Shown here in pieces: positions 38,336 through 47,630 of a DNA stretch of 64,000 nucleotides (positions within the stretch are counted from its first letter, which is position 1; each line of letters begins with the position of its first letter). Location: assembly GCF_009649225.1 (NCBI RefSeq), contig NZ_WJPP01000001.1:310001-374000 (forward strand). Reading direction: 5' to 3'. The notes beneath the pieces were generated by a model that made no database searches, was not told the origin of the DNA, and was given only the letters and a program-made list of their open reading frames with translations. This stretch comes from Spiribacter salilacus (GTDB taxonomy: Bacteria > Pseudomonadota > Gammaproteobacteria > Nitrococcales > Nitrococcaceae). The translations under genes and the position numbers were made by a program.

Positions 38336-39418
38336 TTAGCTCACTGACCGAGGATAAGAGCCCAGTACCTTTAAAAGACTGGCTAACTGCTGCATCTCAG
38401 TCAAAGCACGTTTGATGGCAATATCTTCGGCGTGCCCCTCAAGATCGATAAAAAACACATACTCCCACATGCCTTCCGGCGAGGGACGCGATTCCAGCCG
38501 CGTCATGTTCAATCCATAGCGTGCCAACGGAGCCAGCAACCCGGCTAAACCACCCGGTTGATTGTCTCGCGCAATCACCAGCGAGGTTTTATCTTCTCCG
38601 GTGGACTGTGGTGATTCGCGCCCCAGCACCAAGAATCGCGTGCTGTTGGCTGCGCCATCCTGCACCGAGGCATGCAATATTGGCAGCGCATATCGATCGG
38701 CTGCCGAGGTCGAAGCAATCGCTCCTGCCGATTTGTCCTCTCCCGCCATGCGGGCTGCTTCAGCGGTACTGGCTACGGCAATACGCTCGGCATTTGGCAG
38801 ATGCGTCTCAAGCCACAACCGGCACTGGGCTAATCCTTGTTGATGGGAGTACACACGCTCAATATCAGCCAAGCGCTCGGCTTTTGTAACTAAGTTTTGA
38901 ACGATGGGTAATTCCACTTCGCCCACAATTTGTAATGGGGAGGAAAGCAGTCGATCAAGCGTATGAGTGACCATACCCTCGGTTGAATTTTCAACAGGCA
39001 CTACGCCATATTCGGCACTATTGGATTCCACTTCACGAAAGACCGCATCAATGCCATCTAACGGCTGACTGCGAATGGAATGCCCAAAATGCTTTAAGGC
39101 TGCTTCTTGGGTAAACGTGCCTTCAGGGCCTAAAAATGCCACGCGCAAAGGCCGTTGCAGCGCCAAACAGGCCGACATCACCTCACGGAAAAGGCGAATG
39201 ACCTCGTCGGTGCCCAGCGGGCCGGTGTTGGCATCACGCAGACGCCGCAGAATTTCCGCCTCTCTGGCTGGTCGATAAAAATCGCCGGGCTCCCCACTTT
39301 CGCGCTTTATCCTTGCCACTTCCATAGCGGCTTGTGCGCGCTCATTGACTAGCCCAAGTAATTGATCATCAATTTCATCAATCCGCGCCCGGATAGCACT
39401 AAGAGACTCTTCGCTCAA
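38336..39418 (-). CDS. pheA: Chorismate mutase/prephenate dehydratase (P-protein), TTG start
   Basis: Bifunctional enzyme to phenylpyruvate, 360 residues: AroQ chorismate mutase (1-90, LSAIRARIDEIDDQLLGLVNERAQ), prephenate dehydratase (95-275, FLGPEGTFTQEAAL, GVVPVENSTEGMV and the catalytic TRF in STRFLVLGRE) and a C-terminal ACT domain with the Phe-binding ESRP motif (MTRLESRPSPEGMWEY). The start is TTG 39418, with GGAGG 9 bases upstream; the first in-frame ATG lies inside the mutase domain and would destroy it. The mutase N-terminal helix therefore fixes the start. Confidence 0.95.
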   Translation of the reverse strand: MSEESLSAIRARIDEIDDQLLGLVNERAQAAMEVARIKRESGEPGDFYRPAREAEILRRLRDANTGPLGTDEVIRLFREVMSACLALQRPLRVAFLGPEGTFTQEAALKHFGHSIRSQPLDGIDAVFREVESNSAEYGVVPVENSTEGMVTHTLDRLLSSPLQIVGEVELPIVQNLVTKAERLADIERVYSHQQGLAQCRLWLETHLPNAERIAVASTAEAARMAGEDKSAGAIASTSAADRYALPILHASVQDGAANSTRFLVLGRESPQSTGEDKTSLVIARDNQPGGLAGLLAPLARYGLNMTRLESRPSPEGMWEYVFFIDLEGHAEDIAIKRALTEMQQLASLLKVLGSYPRSVS

Positions 39419-39436
39419 CGGCCCTGCCCTCCGCGT

Positions 39437-40606
39437 TTATTCGATCACCCGGACGGCCAAGACACCCTCCGTGGATTTTAATTTAGCCACGATATCCGAT
39501 GGTACATGACCATCGACGTCAACCACACTATAGGCTAAATCACCCAGCGATTTATTAAACATATCCGCAATGTTTAAGTTTGCCTCCGCTAACGAGGTGG
39601 AAATCTGGCCCAGCATATTTGGCACGTTGGCATTCGCAACTGTTAATCGGTCGCCACTGCCATTACGCGGCAAAATGAGTTCGGGGAAGTTTACCGCGTT
39701 AATTATATTGCCGGTTTCAAGGTAATCTTTGACCTGCTCAGCCGCCATAATGGCGCAATTTTCTTGTGCCTCGTTTGTGGAGGCGCCAATATGCGGCAAA
39801 CAAATGACTTTGGAATTATTTTTAAATATTTCTGCAGGAAAATCACAGATATACCGAGCCAACCGCCCATTTTCCAAAGACTGAACAACGGCAGCCTGAT
39901 CAACAATGCCGGCCCGCGCAAAGTTCAACAGCACAAGCCCCTCTTTGGCAGCCGCTAAGCGCCCCGCATTCACCAGCCCACGAGTATCGTCAGTCTCAGG
40001 GATATGCAGAGTTAGCACATCCGCTGCGGCAAAAACCTCGTCTACACTATGTGCCCGGCGAACGCCTGCCTCGAGCTGCCATGCACTGCGCACAGTAATT
40101 TTTGGATCGTAGCCAATAACCCGCATACCCAAAGCACACGCCGCATTAGCAACATTCACGCCAATTGCGCCCAAGCCAATAATGCCCAAGGTACGCCCGG
40201 GCAGCTCAAACCCCGTGAAGCGCTTTTTCTCAGCCTCTGCCTGTTGATTCAAGCTGGCATCATCGCCTGTGAGCGCCTCTGAAAACGCCCATGCTTCGCA
40301 AATGTTTCTTGCCGCCAAAAAAATACCGGCAATAACCAGTTCTTTAACGGCATTAGCGTTTGCGCCAGGCGCGTTAAATACCGGAATACCGCGTGCGCTC
40401 ATGGCATCTACAGGCACATTATTGACGCCCGCACCGGCCCGACCCACTGCTTTAAGGGAGTCAGGAATCGGCCATTCATGCAACTTTTCTGAGCGCAGTA
40501 ATACCGCATCAGGTGCGGCAATTTCCGAAGAAACCTCAAAGCGATCTCGGGGTAGGCGATCTAGCCCCTTAGCGGAGATATTATTGAAAGTCCGAATTTT
40601 ATACAT
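39437..40606 (-). CDS. serA: D-3-phosphoglycerate dehydrogenase, short type
   Basis: First step of serine synthesis, 389 residues. NAD-binding GRTLGIIGLGAIGVNVANA, catalytic Arg in LNFARAGIVD, Glu in CDFPAEIF and His in CLPHIGASTNEAQENCA, then a C-terminal ACT domain (NVPNMLGQISTSLAEANLNI). It is of the short type beginning MYKIRTFNNISAKGL with GRAGAGVNNVPVDAM and NAPGANANAVKELV, best known from Firmicutes, spirochaetes and archaea; E. coli SerA (410) differs. It lies between pheA and serC, an insertion relative to Pseudomonas order, and pairs naturally with serC. Confidence 0.94.
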   Translation of the reverse strand: MYKIRTFNNISAKGLDRLPRDRFEVSSEIAAPDAVLLRSEKLHEWPIPDSLKAVGRAGAGVNNVPVDAMSARGIPVFNAPGANANAVKELVIAGIFLAARNICEAWAFSEALTGDDASLNQQAEAEKKRFTGFELPGRTLGIIGLGAIGVNVANAACALGMRVIGYDPKITVRSAWQLEAGVRRAHSVDEVFAAADVLTLHIPETDDTRGLVNAGRLAAAKEGLVLLNFARAGIVDQAAVVQSLENGRLARYICDFPAEIFKNNSKVICLPHIGASTNEAQENCAIMAAEQVKDYLETGNIINAVNFPELILPRNGSGDRLTVANANVPNMLGQISTSLAEANLNIADMFNKSLGDLAYSVVDVDGHVPSDIVAKLKSTEGVLAVRVIE

Positions 40607-40614
40607 CGTTATCC

Positions 40615-41697
40615 TTAGCCGTGCTGCTTTTCAAATGTCTGCATGAAATCAACTAACGCTTCAACACCCGCCTCAGGCATTGCGTTGTAGATACTTGCGC
40701 GCATTCCACCTACCGAGCGATGCCCTTTTAGGGTATGCAAACCAGCGGCAGCCGCTTCATCAAGAAATGTTTTATCCAAATCTGAGTTGGCCAAAACAAA
40801 TGGCACATTCATCCAAGATCTAGCGCTTGGTTCTACTGGGTTATGATAGAACGACGAGCTATCAATCGCGTTGTAAAGCCGCTTCGCTTTTCGCTCATTA
40901 CGCTCGCCAACAGCTGCTAACCCGCCTTGGGCCTTGAGCCACTGAAAAACCAACCCGGCGATATACCAGCTATAGGTTGCTGGCGTATTTAACATCGAAT
41001 CGGCCTCTGCCTGCGCTTTGTAATGCCACACCGAAGGGGTGTCTGGTTGGGCGCGATCCAGCAGATCTTCTCGAACAATCACCACCACCAAACCGGCAGG
41101 GCCAAAGTTCTTTTGAGCACCTGCATAAATTAGCCCAAAGCGCGACACATCGATGGGACGTGACAAAAAGGTGGACGACATATCACAGACCAATGGCGCG
41201 TGCTCCACCGACGGTATGGTTGGAAACTCCACACCGGTAATGGTTTCATTTGCGCAGTAGTGAAAATAGGCCGCTTCAGGATCACACTGCCAGATGGACT
41301 CAGCCGGAATACCCAGCAAGTCTTTGTTATCGCTTTGCGCGACCACGTTCACACCAATCGTTTGCTTAGCCTCAGCAATCGCCTTTTTCGACCAACTGCC
41401 CGTATTGATGTAATCCGCGCTACGCTTATCACCTATCAGGTTTTTAGGAATAGCCGAAAACTGTCCTGTGGCACCGCCCTGCAGGAATAACACCTTGTAT
41501 CCAGCAGGTACTTGCAACAGATCCCGTAGGTCCTGCTCTGCCCTGGCTGCAATCTCAACAAAAGCTTTACCCCGGTGACTCATCTCCATCACCGACATGC
41601 CAGTGCCCTGCCAGTCGAGCATTTCTTCTGCCGCTTGAGATAACACCGACTCCGGCAACATCGCTGGGCCGGCACTAAAATTAAAAATACGCGCCAT
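40615..41697 (-). CDS. serC: Phosphoserine aminotransferase
   Basis: PLP enzyme for serine and pyridoxine synthesis, 360 residues. FNFSAGPAMLPESVL, MEMSHRGKAF, LFLQGGATGQFSAIP and the Schiff-base Lys in IYAGAQKNFGPAGLVV are diagnostic. The order gyrA-serC is conserved in gammaproteobacteria. A hairpin overlapping the gyrA stop separates the two genes. Confidence 0.98.
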   Translation of the reverse strand: MARIFNFSAGPAMLPESVLSQAAEEMLDWQGTGMSVMEMSHRGKAFVEIAARAEQDLRDLLQVPAGYKVLFLQGGATGQFSAIPKNLIGDKRSADYINTGSWSKKAIAEAKQTIGVNVVAQSDNKDLLGIPAESIWQCDPEAAYFHYCANETITGVEFPTIPSVEHAPLVCDMSSTFLSRPIDVSRFGLIYAGAQKNFGPAGLVVVIVREDLLDRAQPDTPSVWHYKAQAEADSMLNTPATYSWYIAGLVFQWLKAQGGLAAVGERNERKAKRLYNAIDSSSFYHNPVEPSARSWMNVPFVLANSDLDKTFLDEAAAAGLHTLKGHRSVGGMRASIYNAMPEAGVEALVDFMQTFEKQHG

Positions 41698-41738
41698 TGC
41701 GATCTCCGCTTAACAACTTTTTACGAAATCCGAAAGGA

Positions 41739-41763
41739 AAGACGAGGGATTATTCCTCGTCTT
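41739..41763 (-). terminator. Hairpin at the end of gyrA, probable terminator
   Basis: Minus strand AAGACGAGG (41763-41755) pairs perfectly with CCTCGTCTT (41747-41739) around a 7-base loop that contains the gyrA stop codon. It continues TCCTTTCG, a broken T-run. It would reduce readthrough from gyrA into serC. Confidence 0.65.
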
Positions 41764-44305
41764 CGAGGTCTTCTGCGCCCTCTTCCAGCGCTTCTATACG
41801 CGCCAAACCGACTAATTTTTCACCTTTGCCGAGGCTGATCAGCTTGACGCCTTGTGTATTGCGCCCCAGCACCGAAATTTCTGCCGCCCTCGTGCGCACG
41901 AGCGTGCCGCCATTGGTGATCAGCATAATTTCGTCATCTTCTGCCACTTGGACAGCGCCTACCACAGGTCCGTTGCGGTCTGAGGTTTGTATGCCGATAA
42001 CGCCCATTCCGCCACGGCCACGCAGTGGATAGTCTGACACGGCTGTACATTTACCAAACCCGTTTTCGGTAACGGTAAGCACATGGCCTTCGGTCAAAAT
42101 CAGGCATTGTATGACTGCTTGGTCTGCCGTTAGACGCACACCGCGCACGCCTGCTGCCGTACGGCCCATCGGGCGAACGGCCGATTCGTTGAATCGCAAC
42201 GCCTTACCGGCATTGGTCAGCATCATGATCTCGGATTGCCCGTTGGTAATGCCAACATTCACAAGCCCATCTTCATCGCCTAGGTTAACGGCGATAATGC
42301 CCGTCGACCGAGGCCGTGAGAAATGAGACAAAGGCGTCTTTTTAACTGTGCCGCGCCGGGTTGCCATAAAGACGTAGTGATCTCCCGAAAACTCGCTGAC
42401 GGGCAGCACCGCGTTAATGCGCTCGTTTTCTTCAAGAGGCAGCAGATTAACAATCGGCTTACCTTGTGCACCACGACTGCCCTGCGGCAATTCATAAACT
42501 TTCAGCCAATAGACTTTGCCGCGGCTAGAGAAGCACAACAGCGTGTCATGCGTATTGGCTACCCACAGCTTATCGATAAAGTCTTCGTTACGTATCCGCG
42601 TGGCAGATTTGCCTTTGCCGCCGCGCCGCTGAGCTTGGTAATCATCGAGCGGCTGAATTTTTGCATAGCCGTTATGTGAGAGCGTTACCACCACATCTTG
42701 CGGTTTAATGAGATCTTCGATGGTGAGATCAAGCCGATGCTCGAGAATTTCTGAACGCCGATCATCTCCATAGCGATCCCGCACATCAATAAGCTCTTCA
42801 CGAATGACTTCCATCAACCGCTCACTACTACCCAAAATGGCCAGCAGCTCCTGAATGGCATCGAGAATCTCTCGATACTCTTCAACAATACGATCTTGCT
42901 CTAAACCGGTCAGACGGTGCAGGCGTAGGTCTAAAATAGCCTGCGCCTGCGTTTCGGTTAATCGGTACCCGCCATCAACCAATCCCATTTGCGCATCGAT
43001 ATGCTCTGGACGTGATGCCTCAGCACCCGCTCGGGAGAGCATGTCGCTTACCACACCGGGTGCCCAAACTTTCTCGACTAACGCGGCTTTGGCATCTGCA
43101 GCAGTGGGGGAAGACTTAATCAGCGCAATGACTTCATCAATATTCGCTAAAGCGACCGCAAGGCCCTCAAGCACGTGTGCCCGATCGCGCGCACGGCGTA
43201 ACTCATAAACCGTACGCCGCGTGACCACTTCACGCCGGTGGCCGATAAACGCTTCAAGAATATCTTTTAAGTTGTGCTGCTTAGGTTGCCCTTCATGCAG
43301 CGCCACCATGTTGATTCCAAATACGGTCTCAAGCTGGGTGTGCTGATAAAGGTTATTGAGAATCACTTCTGGCACGTCACCGTGCCGCAGCTCAATCACA
43401 ACGCGTATGCCGTCTTTATCCGACTCATCGCGCAGCTCAGTGATGCCCTCAAGGCGCTTTTCTTTGACCAAATCGGCAATTTTTTCAAGCAAACGAGCCT
43501 TGTTGACCTGATAAGGCAGCTCATCTACCACAATACTGGCCCGGCCCGTACGCTCATTTTCTTCAAAATGGCATCGCGCGCGCATGACCATGCGGCCGCG
43601 GCCGGTTCGATAAGCCTCTCGTATGCCTTCAACCCCATTGATAATGCCGCGCGTGGGCAAATCAGGGCCTGGGATAAACTGCATTAACGCTTCGATATCC
43701 AGAGAATCATCATCAATTAGCGCAACACACGCATTTACCACTTCGCGCAAGTTATGCGGCGGCACATTGGTGGCCATGCCCACGGCAATGCCCGCGCCAC
43801 CATTCACCAAAAAGTTGGGTACCCGTGCCGGTAGCACCTGTGGTTCTGTTTCTGAACCATCATAGTTATCGGCAAAATCGACCGTTTCTTTATCGATATC
43901 TGCCAGCAGCTCATGGGCGATACGTGACATACGGACTTCGGTATAGCGCATTGCCGCTGCGTTATCGCCATCAATCGATCCAAAGTTGCCTTGGCCGTCT
44001 ACCAACGGATAACGCATCGAAAAATCCTGCGCCATGCGCACAATGGTGTCGTAAACGGCAGAATCACCATGCGGATGGTACTTACCGATAACATCACCCA
44101 CCACACGAGCGGATTTTTTATAGGGCTTATTCCAATCGTTGCCAAGCTCACGCATGGCATGCAACACACGTCGATGCACCGGCTTTAAGCCGTCTCGAAC
44201 ATCTGGTAAAGCACGGCCAACAATGACGCTCATTGCGTAGTCCAAATAGGACTGACGCATTTCGTCCTCTAGGTTAACCGGGAGGATTTCCTTAGCAACA
44301 CTCAT
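41750..44305 (-). CDS. gyrA: DNA gyrase subunit A
   Basis: Breaks and rejoins DNA during negative supercoiling. 851 residues. The catalytic Tyr is Tyr121 ([13 protein letters not shown]). The quinolone-resistance region [17 protein letters not shown] keeps Ser82 and Asp86, equal to the wild-type E. coli Ser83 and Asp87. The C-terminal beta-pinwheel has the GyrA box QRRGGKGK, and the acidic tail [11 protein letters not shown] is present. The peptidyl-prolyl isomerase gene begins upstream and ends 7 bases before it. Confidence 0.99.
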   Translation of the reverse strand: MSVAKEILPVNLEDEMRQSYLDYAMSVIVGRALPDVRDGLKPVHRRVLHAMRELGNDWNKPYKKSARVVGDVIGKYHPHGDSAVYDTIVRMAQDFSMRYPLVDGQGNFGSIDGDNAAAMRYTEVRMSRIAHELLADIDKETVDFADNYDGSETEPQVLPARVPNFLVNGGAGIAVGMATNVPPHNLREVVNACVALIDDDSLDIEALMQFIPGPDLPTRGIINGVEGIREAYRTGRGRMVMRARCHFEENERTGRASIVVDELPYQVNKARLLEKIADLVKEKRLEGITELRDESDKDGIRVVIELRHGDVPEVILNNLYQHTQLETVFGINMVALHEGQPKQHNLKDILEAFIGHRREVVTRRTVYELRRARDRAHVLEGLAVALANIDEVIALIKSSPTAADAKAALVEKVWAPGVVSDMLSRAGAEASRPEHIDAQMGLVDGGYRLTETQAQAILDLRLHRLTGLEQDRIVEEYREILDAIQELLAILGSSERLMEVIREELIDVRDRYGDDRRSEILEHRLDLTIEDLIKPQDVVVTLSHNGYAKIQPLDDYQAQRRGGKGKSATRIRNEDFIDKLWVANTHDTLLCFSSRGKVYWLKVYELPQGSRGAQGKPIVNLLPLEENERINAVLPVSEFSGDHYVFMATRRGTVKKTPLSHFSRPRSTGIIAVNLGDEDGLVNVGITNGQSEIMMLTNAGKALRFNESAVRPMGRTAAGVRGVRLTADQAVIQCLILTEGHVLTVTENGFGKCTAVSDYPLRGRGGMGVIGIQTSDRNGPVVGAVQVAEDDEIMLITNGGTLVRTRAAEISVLGRNTQGVKLISLGKGEKLVGLARIEALEEGAEDLEDEE

Positions 44306-44312
44306 TTTGCGA

Positions 44313-44879
44313 TTATAGCACGACGCGTTGTGCGCGCGTGACTACCACCGGCTCAACCGGCACATCGGCCATACCGCCTCGGCGCGCCGTTTCGCCAGCC
44401 GCAATTTCATCAATTACTTCCATGCCTTCAACAACTCGGCCGAACACCGCGTAACCAAAATCACGCTCTCCGTGATCCAAGAAAGCATTTGCAGCTAGGT
44501 TTACAAAAAATTGGGTGGTTGCACTATCACGCACCTGCGTTCTTGCCATAGACAGCGTGCCCCGCTCATTTTTTAAACCATTATCTGCCTCATTCACAAT
44601 CGGCGGATTAGTAGGCTTTTGAACCATGTCAGGAGTAAATCCACCACCCTGAATCACAAACCCAGGAATCACGCGGTGGAAAATCGTACCGTCATAAAAT
44701 CCGGCATCCACATATTCCAAAAAGTTTTCAACCGTGATGGGTGCCGCCTCGGCAAACAGCTCGATATGCACATCACCGGCGCTCGTTTCAAACACGACCT
44801 GCGGATTGCCCGACTCCGCACCAGCCACCCCAGCACTCAGGCTGGCGGCCAACGCAAGACCAATGGAAACATGCTTCAT
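44313..44879 (-). CDS. ppiA: Periplasmic cyclophilin-type peptidyl-prolyl isomerase
   Basis: 188 residues with a signal peptide ([20 protein letters not shown]) and a cyclophilin domain: [59 protein letters not shown] and [15 protein letters not shown]. It speeds proline isomerisation during folding in the periplasm. ATG 44879 is 6 bases after GGAG and is preferred to the GTG one codon upstream. Confidence 0.94.
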   Translation of the reverse strand: MKHVSIGLALAASLSAGVAGAESGNPQVVFETSAGDVHIELFAEAAPITVENFLEYVDAGFYDGTIFHRVIPGFVIQGGGFTPDMVQKPTNPPIVNEADNGLKNERGTLSMARTQVRDSATTQFFVNLAANAFLDHGERDFGYAVFGRVVEGMEVIDEIAAGETARRGGMADVPVEPVVVTRAQRVVL

Positions 44880-44935
44880 CACTTTCTCCTGATACTGAGC
44901 TTTGGATTAAACGCGAATTGTCGCACACTACGGGA

Positions 44936-46252
44936 ATGGATGAAGTGGATCTCATTATTCACCCCGAGTGGATTATCCCTGTCGAGCCAGCTCAAACGGT
45001 GCTCGAGGACCACTCACTGGCAATCCATCAGGGCCAAATTCTAGCCATCGCGCCCCCATCTGAGATGGCTCAAACCTATACAGCAAAGGCTGAACACCAC
45101 CTACCCGGACAGGTGGTATTGCCCGGATTAATCAACGCACATACACATGCGGCGATGACGCTTTTACGAGGGTTTGCAGACGACCTCCCGTTAATGACAT
45201 GGCTCACCGAGCATATTTGGCCTGCCGAGCAGGCCCATGTGGGCGAAGCGTTTGTGCACGCTGGCAGTGAGTTGGCTATCTTAGAAATGCTGCGCGGCGG
45301 AATCACCTGCTTCAACGATATGTATTTCTTTCCCGAAGCAACGGCCAATGCGGCTGCCAAGGCGGGGGTTCGCGCTAGCGTGGGTATGATTTTAATTGAT
45401 TTCCCAACGGCTTATGCCAATGGACCCGAAGAGTATTTGGCAAAGGGTCAGGCCTTGCATAGCCAATGGGCCGGGCACCCATTAATTGACACCACCATGG
45501 CGCCCCATGCGCCTTATACGGTGAGCGAAAAAAATCTAGTGCGCGCCGCAGAAATTGCGGAGGCACTGAATCGGCGGTTTCACATCCATGTTCATGAAAC
45601 GGCAGCGGAAGTAGAACGGCACCTAACCACGCAGGGCGATCGGCCATTAATGCGATTAGATGCGCTTGGCCTTATCAACTCTAACCTGCTAGCTGTGCAC
45701 ATGACTCAACTCTCAGAGCGAGAACGCGATCGACTTGCCGCAACCGGAGCCCATGTCATCCATTGTCCTGAAGCCAATATGAAACTCGCTAGCGGCTTTT
45801 GCCCCGTTGCCGATTTAGCGGATCGAGGTGTACACCTGGCGCTCGGTACAGACGGCGCAGCCAGCAATAATGACCTTGATCTTCTGAGTGAGATGCGCAC
45901 CGCCGCGCTCATTGCAAAGGGGGTTAGCGGCAATGCTGCCGCATTACCAGCGTGGCAGGCCATTGAAATAGCAACCCTAGGCGGTGCCAAGGCACTGGGT
46001 CGCGATCATGAGATCGGTAGTTTAAAAGTTGGCAAAGCAGCCGATCTGATTAGCCTAGACCTAACCCAACCCGAATCCACACCACTACACCAAGTGCCCT
46101 CTCAGGTTGTGTATGCAGCAAGCCGCCAGCAAATAAAGCATGTATGGATTAACGGCGCACATGTCCTCAATGAGCGTGCGGCGACGACCTTAGATCAGAC
46201 AGCAATTTTGGCGCGAGCAACTGAGTGGCGTGATAAACTTCAAAAACGATGA
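44936..46252 (+). CDS. mtaD: 5-methylthioadenosine/S-adenosylhomocysteine deaminase
   Basis: Amidohydrolase family, 438 residues. Metal ligands are in INAHTHAAMTLLRG (HxH), HVHETAAEV and LALGTDGAASNNDLD. The N-terminal beta-sandwich (LIIHPEWIIPVEP) and C-terminal IGSLKVGKAADLISLDL are standard. Deaminates MTA and SAH in purine and methionine salvage. The frame stays open upstream to 44741, antisense to ppiA, but the family starts near MDEVDLIIHPEWI, so ATG 44936 is used; its ribosome-binding site is poor and TTG 44918 is an alternative. ubiG follows with an ATGA overlap. Confidence 0.93.
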   Translation: MDEVDLIIHPEWIIPVEPAQTVLEDHSLAIHQGQILAIAPPSEMAQTYTAKAEHHLPGQVVLPGLINAHTHAAMTLLRGFADDLPLMTWLTEHIWPAEQAHVGEAFVHAGSELAILEMLRGGITCFNDMYFFPEATANAAAKAGVRASVGMILIDFPTAYANGPEEYLAKGQALHSQWAGHPLIDTTMAPHAPYTVSEKNLVRAAEIAEALNRRFHIHVHETAAEVERHLTTQGDRPLMRLDALGLINSNLLAVHMTQLSERERDRLAATGAHVIHCPEANMKLASGFCPVADLADRGVHLALGTDGAASNNDLDLLSEMRTAALIAKGVSGNAAALPAWQAIEIATLGGAKALGRDHEIGSLKVGKAADLISLDLTQPESTPLHQVPSQVVYAASRQQIKHVWINGAHVLNERAATTLDQTAILARATEWRDKLQKR

Positions 46253-46959
46253 AACGGCCTAACGTAGACTCCGCTGAAATCGCCCAATTTGATGCCCATG
46301 CAGACGCTTGGTGGGACCCTGAAGGTCCGTTTGCACCATTACACGCCATTAATCCACTCAGACTGGAATATATCAAACAGCACTGCGGCACCTTGCAAGG
46401 CAAAGCAGTGCTTGACGTAGGGTGTGGTGGTGGTCTTTTAGCCGAGGCCATGGCCGAAGAAGGGGCTAAGGTTACCGGCATTGACCTGGCCGAAGATAGC
46501 CTTGCGGCGGCTCAACAACATGCCAGCGAGCACAACCATCAGATTAACTATCAATGCATTGCAGCAGAGGCTTTAGCTGAAGAGGCACCCGCTCAGTGGG
46601 ATATCGTGACCTGCCTCGAAATGCTCGAGCACGTGCCCAATCCCGCCGCAATTGTTCAAGCCTGCGGACAGCTCGTCAAACCGGGCGGCAAGCTCTTCTT
46701 TTCTACCCTAAACCGCACACCTAAGGCCTGGATGCATGCAATCGTTGGGGCAGAATATTTATTGAAACTATTGCCACGGGGTACGCACGATCACTCCGCA
46801 TTTATCACCCCGGCAGAACTCGATCGATGGGCACGAACCGCAGAACTACAACTGCTCGATATAACTGGGTTGCATTACCACCCACTGACGCGTCAATACA
46901 CGTTGGGCGACGGCGTCGAGGTCAACTATCTGTGCGTTTACAAAAAGGCGGGTGCCTAA
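46249..46959 (+). CDS. ubiG: Ubiquinone O-methyltransferase
   Basis: SAM-dependent methyltransferase for both O-methylations of ubiquinone, 236 residues. N-terminal AQFDAHADAWWDPEGPFAPLHAINPLRL, SAM motif VLDVGCGGGLLAEAMA, ITCLEMLEHVPNP-like VTCLEMLEHVPNP and STLNRTPKAW are diagnostic. It starts with a 4-base overlap with mtaD and its stop overlaps the mupP start (TAATG). Confidence 0.97.
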   Translation: MKRPNVDSAEIAQFDAHADAWWDPEGPFAPLHAINPLRLEYIKQHCGTLQGKAVLDVGCGGGLLAEAMAEEGAKVTGIDLAEDSLAAAQQHASEHNHQINYQCIAAEALAEEAPAQWDIVTCLEMLEHVPNPAAIVQACGQLVKPGGKLFFSTLNRTPKAWMHAIVGAEYLLKLLPRGTHDHSAFITPAELDRWARTAELQLLDITGLHYHPLTRQYTLGDGVEVNYLCVYKKAGA

Positions 46960-47630
46960 TGCCAGTACGCCCCCTTGCCCGCGCAGTACTGCTTGACCTT
47001 GATGGCACGCTTTTTGATACCGGCCCCGACCTGGTTGATGCGCTAAATGCCCTACGCCATGAACAAGATCTGTTGCCGCTTCCCGCAAGCGAATTTGCCA
47101 ACGCCGTTGGCCACGGCAGCGTTCCGATGATTGCGCGTGGTTTTAACCTACGACCCAACCATCCAAAATTTGAACCCCTTCGAGAACGATTTTTAGCGCT
47201 TTATCATGAACGCGTCAGTGAACGAACACGCCCTTATGAAGGCATGGAAACGCTGCTCGAAGCCCTAGAGAACAATGGTGTGCTGTGGGGTATTGTGACT
47301 AACAAACCCGGCTGGCTAACCCGCCCATTAATTGCTGCGCTGGGCTACGATGAACGCCCGGCCTGCGTCATTACCGGTGAAGATACGGCACTTCGCAAAC
47401 CCCACCCATTTCAGGTGCTTGAAGGTTGTAGAAGACTAAAAATGCAACCCAAAGACTGTGTGATCGTTGGCGATGCGGAACGAGACATTCAGGCCGGTCG
47501 TCGCGCGGGCACCCTGACACTGGCAGCGCTGTATGGCTATGTCTGTGGCGATGATCATCCTGAAAATTGGGGCGCGGATGGCCTGATTTATCATCCAACT
47601 GAGACGCTGCGCTGGCTACATGGATCCTGA
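46959..47630 (+). CDS. mupP: HAD phosphatase, probably MurNAc-6-phosphate phosphatase MupP
   Basis: 223 residues. HAD motif I VLLDLDGTLFDTGPD, motif II IVTNK, motif III RKPHP and motif IV VGDAERDIQAG. Sequence alone would read phosphoglycolate phosphatase (Gph), but the position between ubiG and a YciK-type dehydrogenase is exactly that of mupP in Pseudomonas, where the enzyme acts in the MurNAc recycling route that bypasses de novo UDP-MurNAc synthesis. The TAATG overlap with ubiG fixes the start. Confidence 0.82.
   Translation: MPVRPLARAVLLDLDGTLFDTGPDLVDALNALRHEQDLLPLPASEFANAVGHGSVPMIARGFNLRPNHPKFEPLRERFLALYHERVSERTRPYEGMETLLEALENNGVLWGIVTNKPGWLTRPLIAALGYDERPACVITGEDTALRKPHPFQVLEGCRRLKMQPKDCVIVGDAERDIQAGRRAGTLTLAALYGYVCGDDHPENWGADGLIYHPTETLRWLHGS

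Noticed and set aside
44741-44935. 65-residue N-terminal extension of mtaD
   Set aside because: It is antisense to the ppiA signal peptide and early domain and has no similarity to amidohydrolases.
46959-47630. Phosphoglycolate phosphatase (gph) as the name of the HAD gene
   Set aside because: Gene order ubiG-HAD-YciK is that of mupP; Gph normally neighbours rpe-trpE-type genes. The alternative cannot be excluded from sequence alone.
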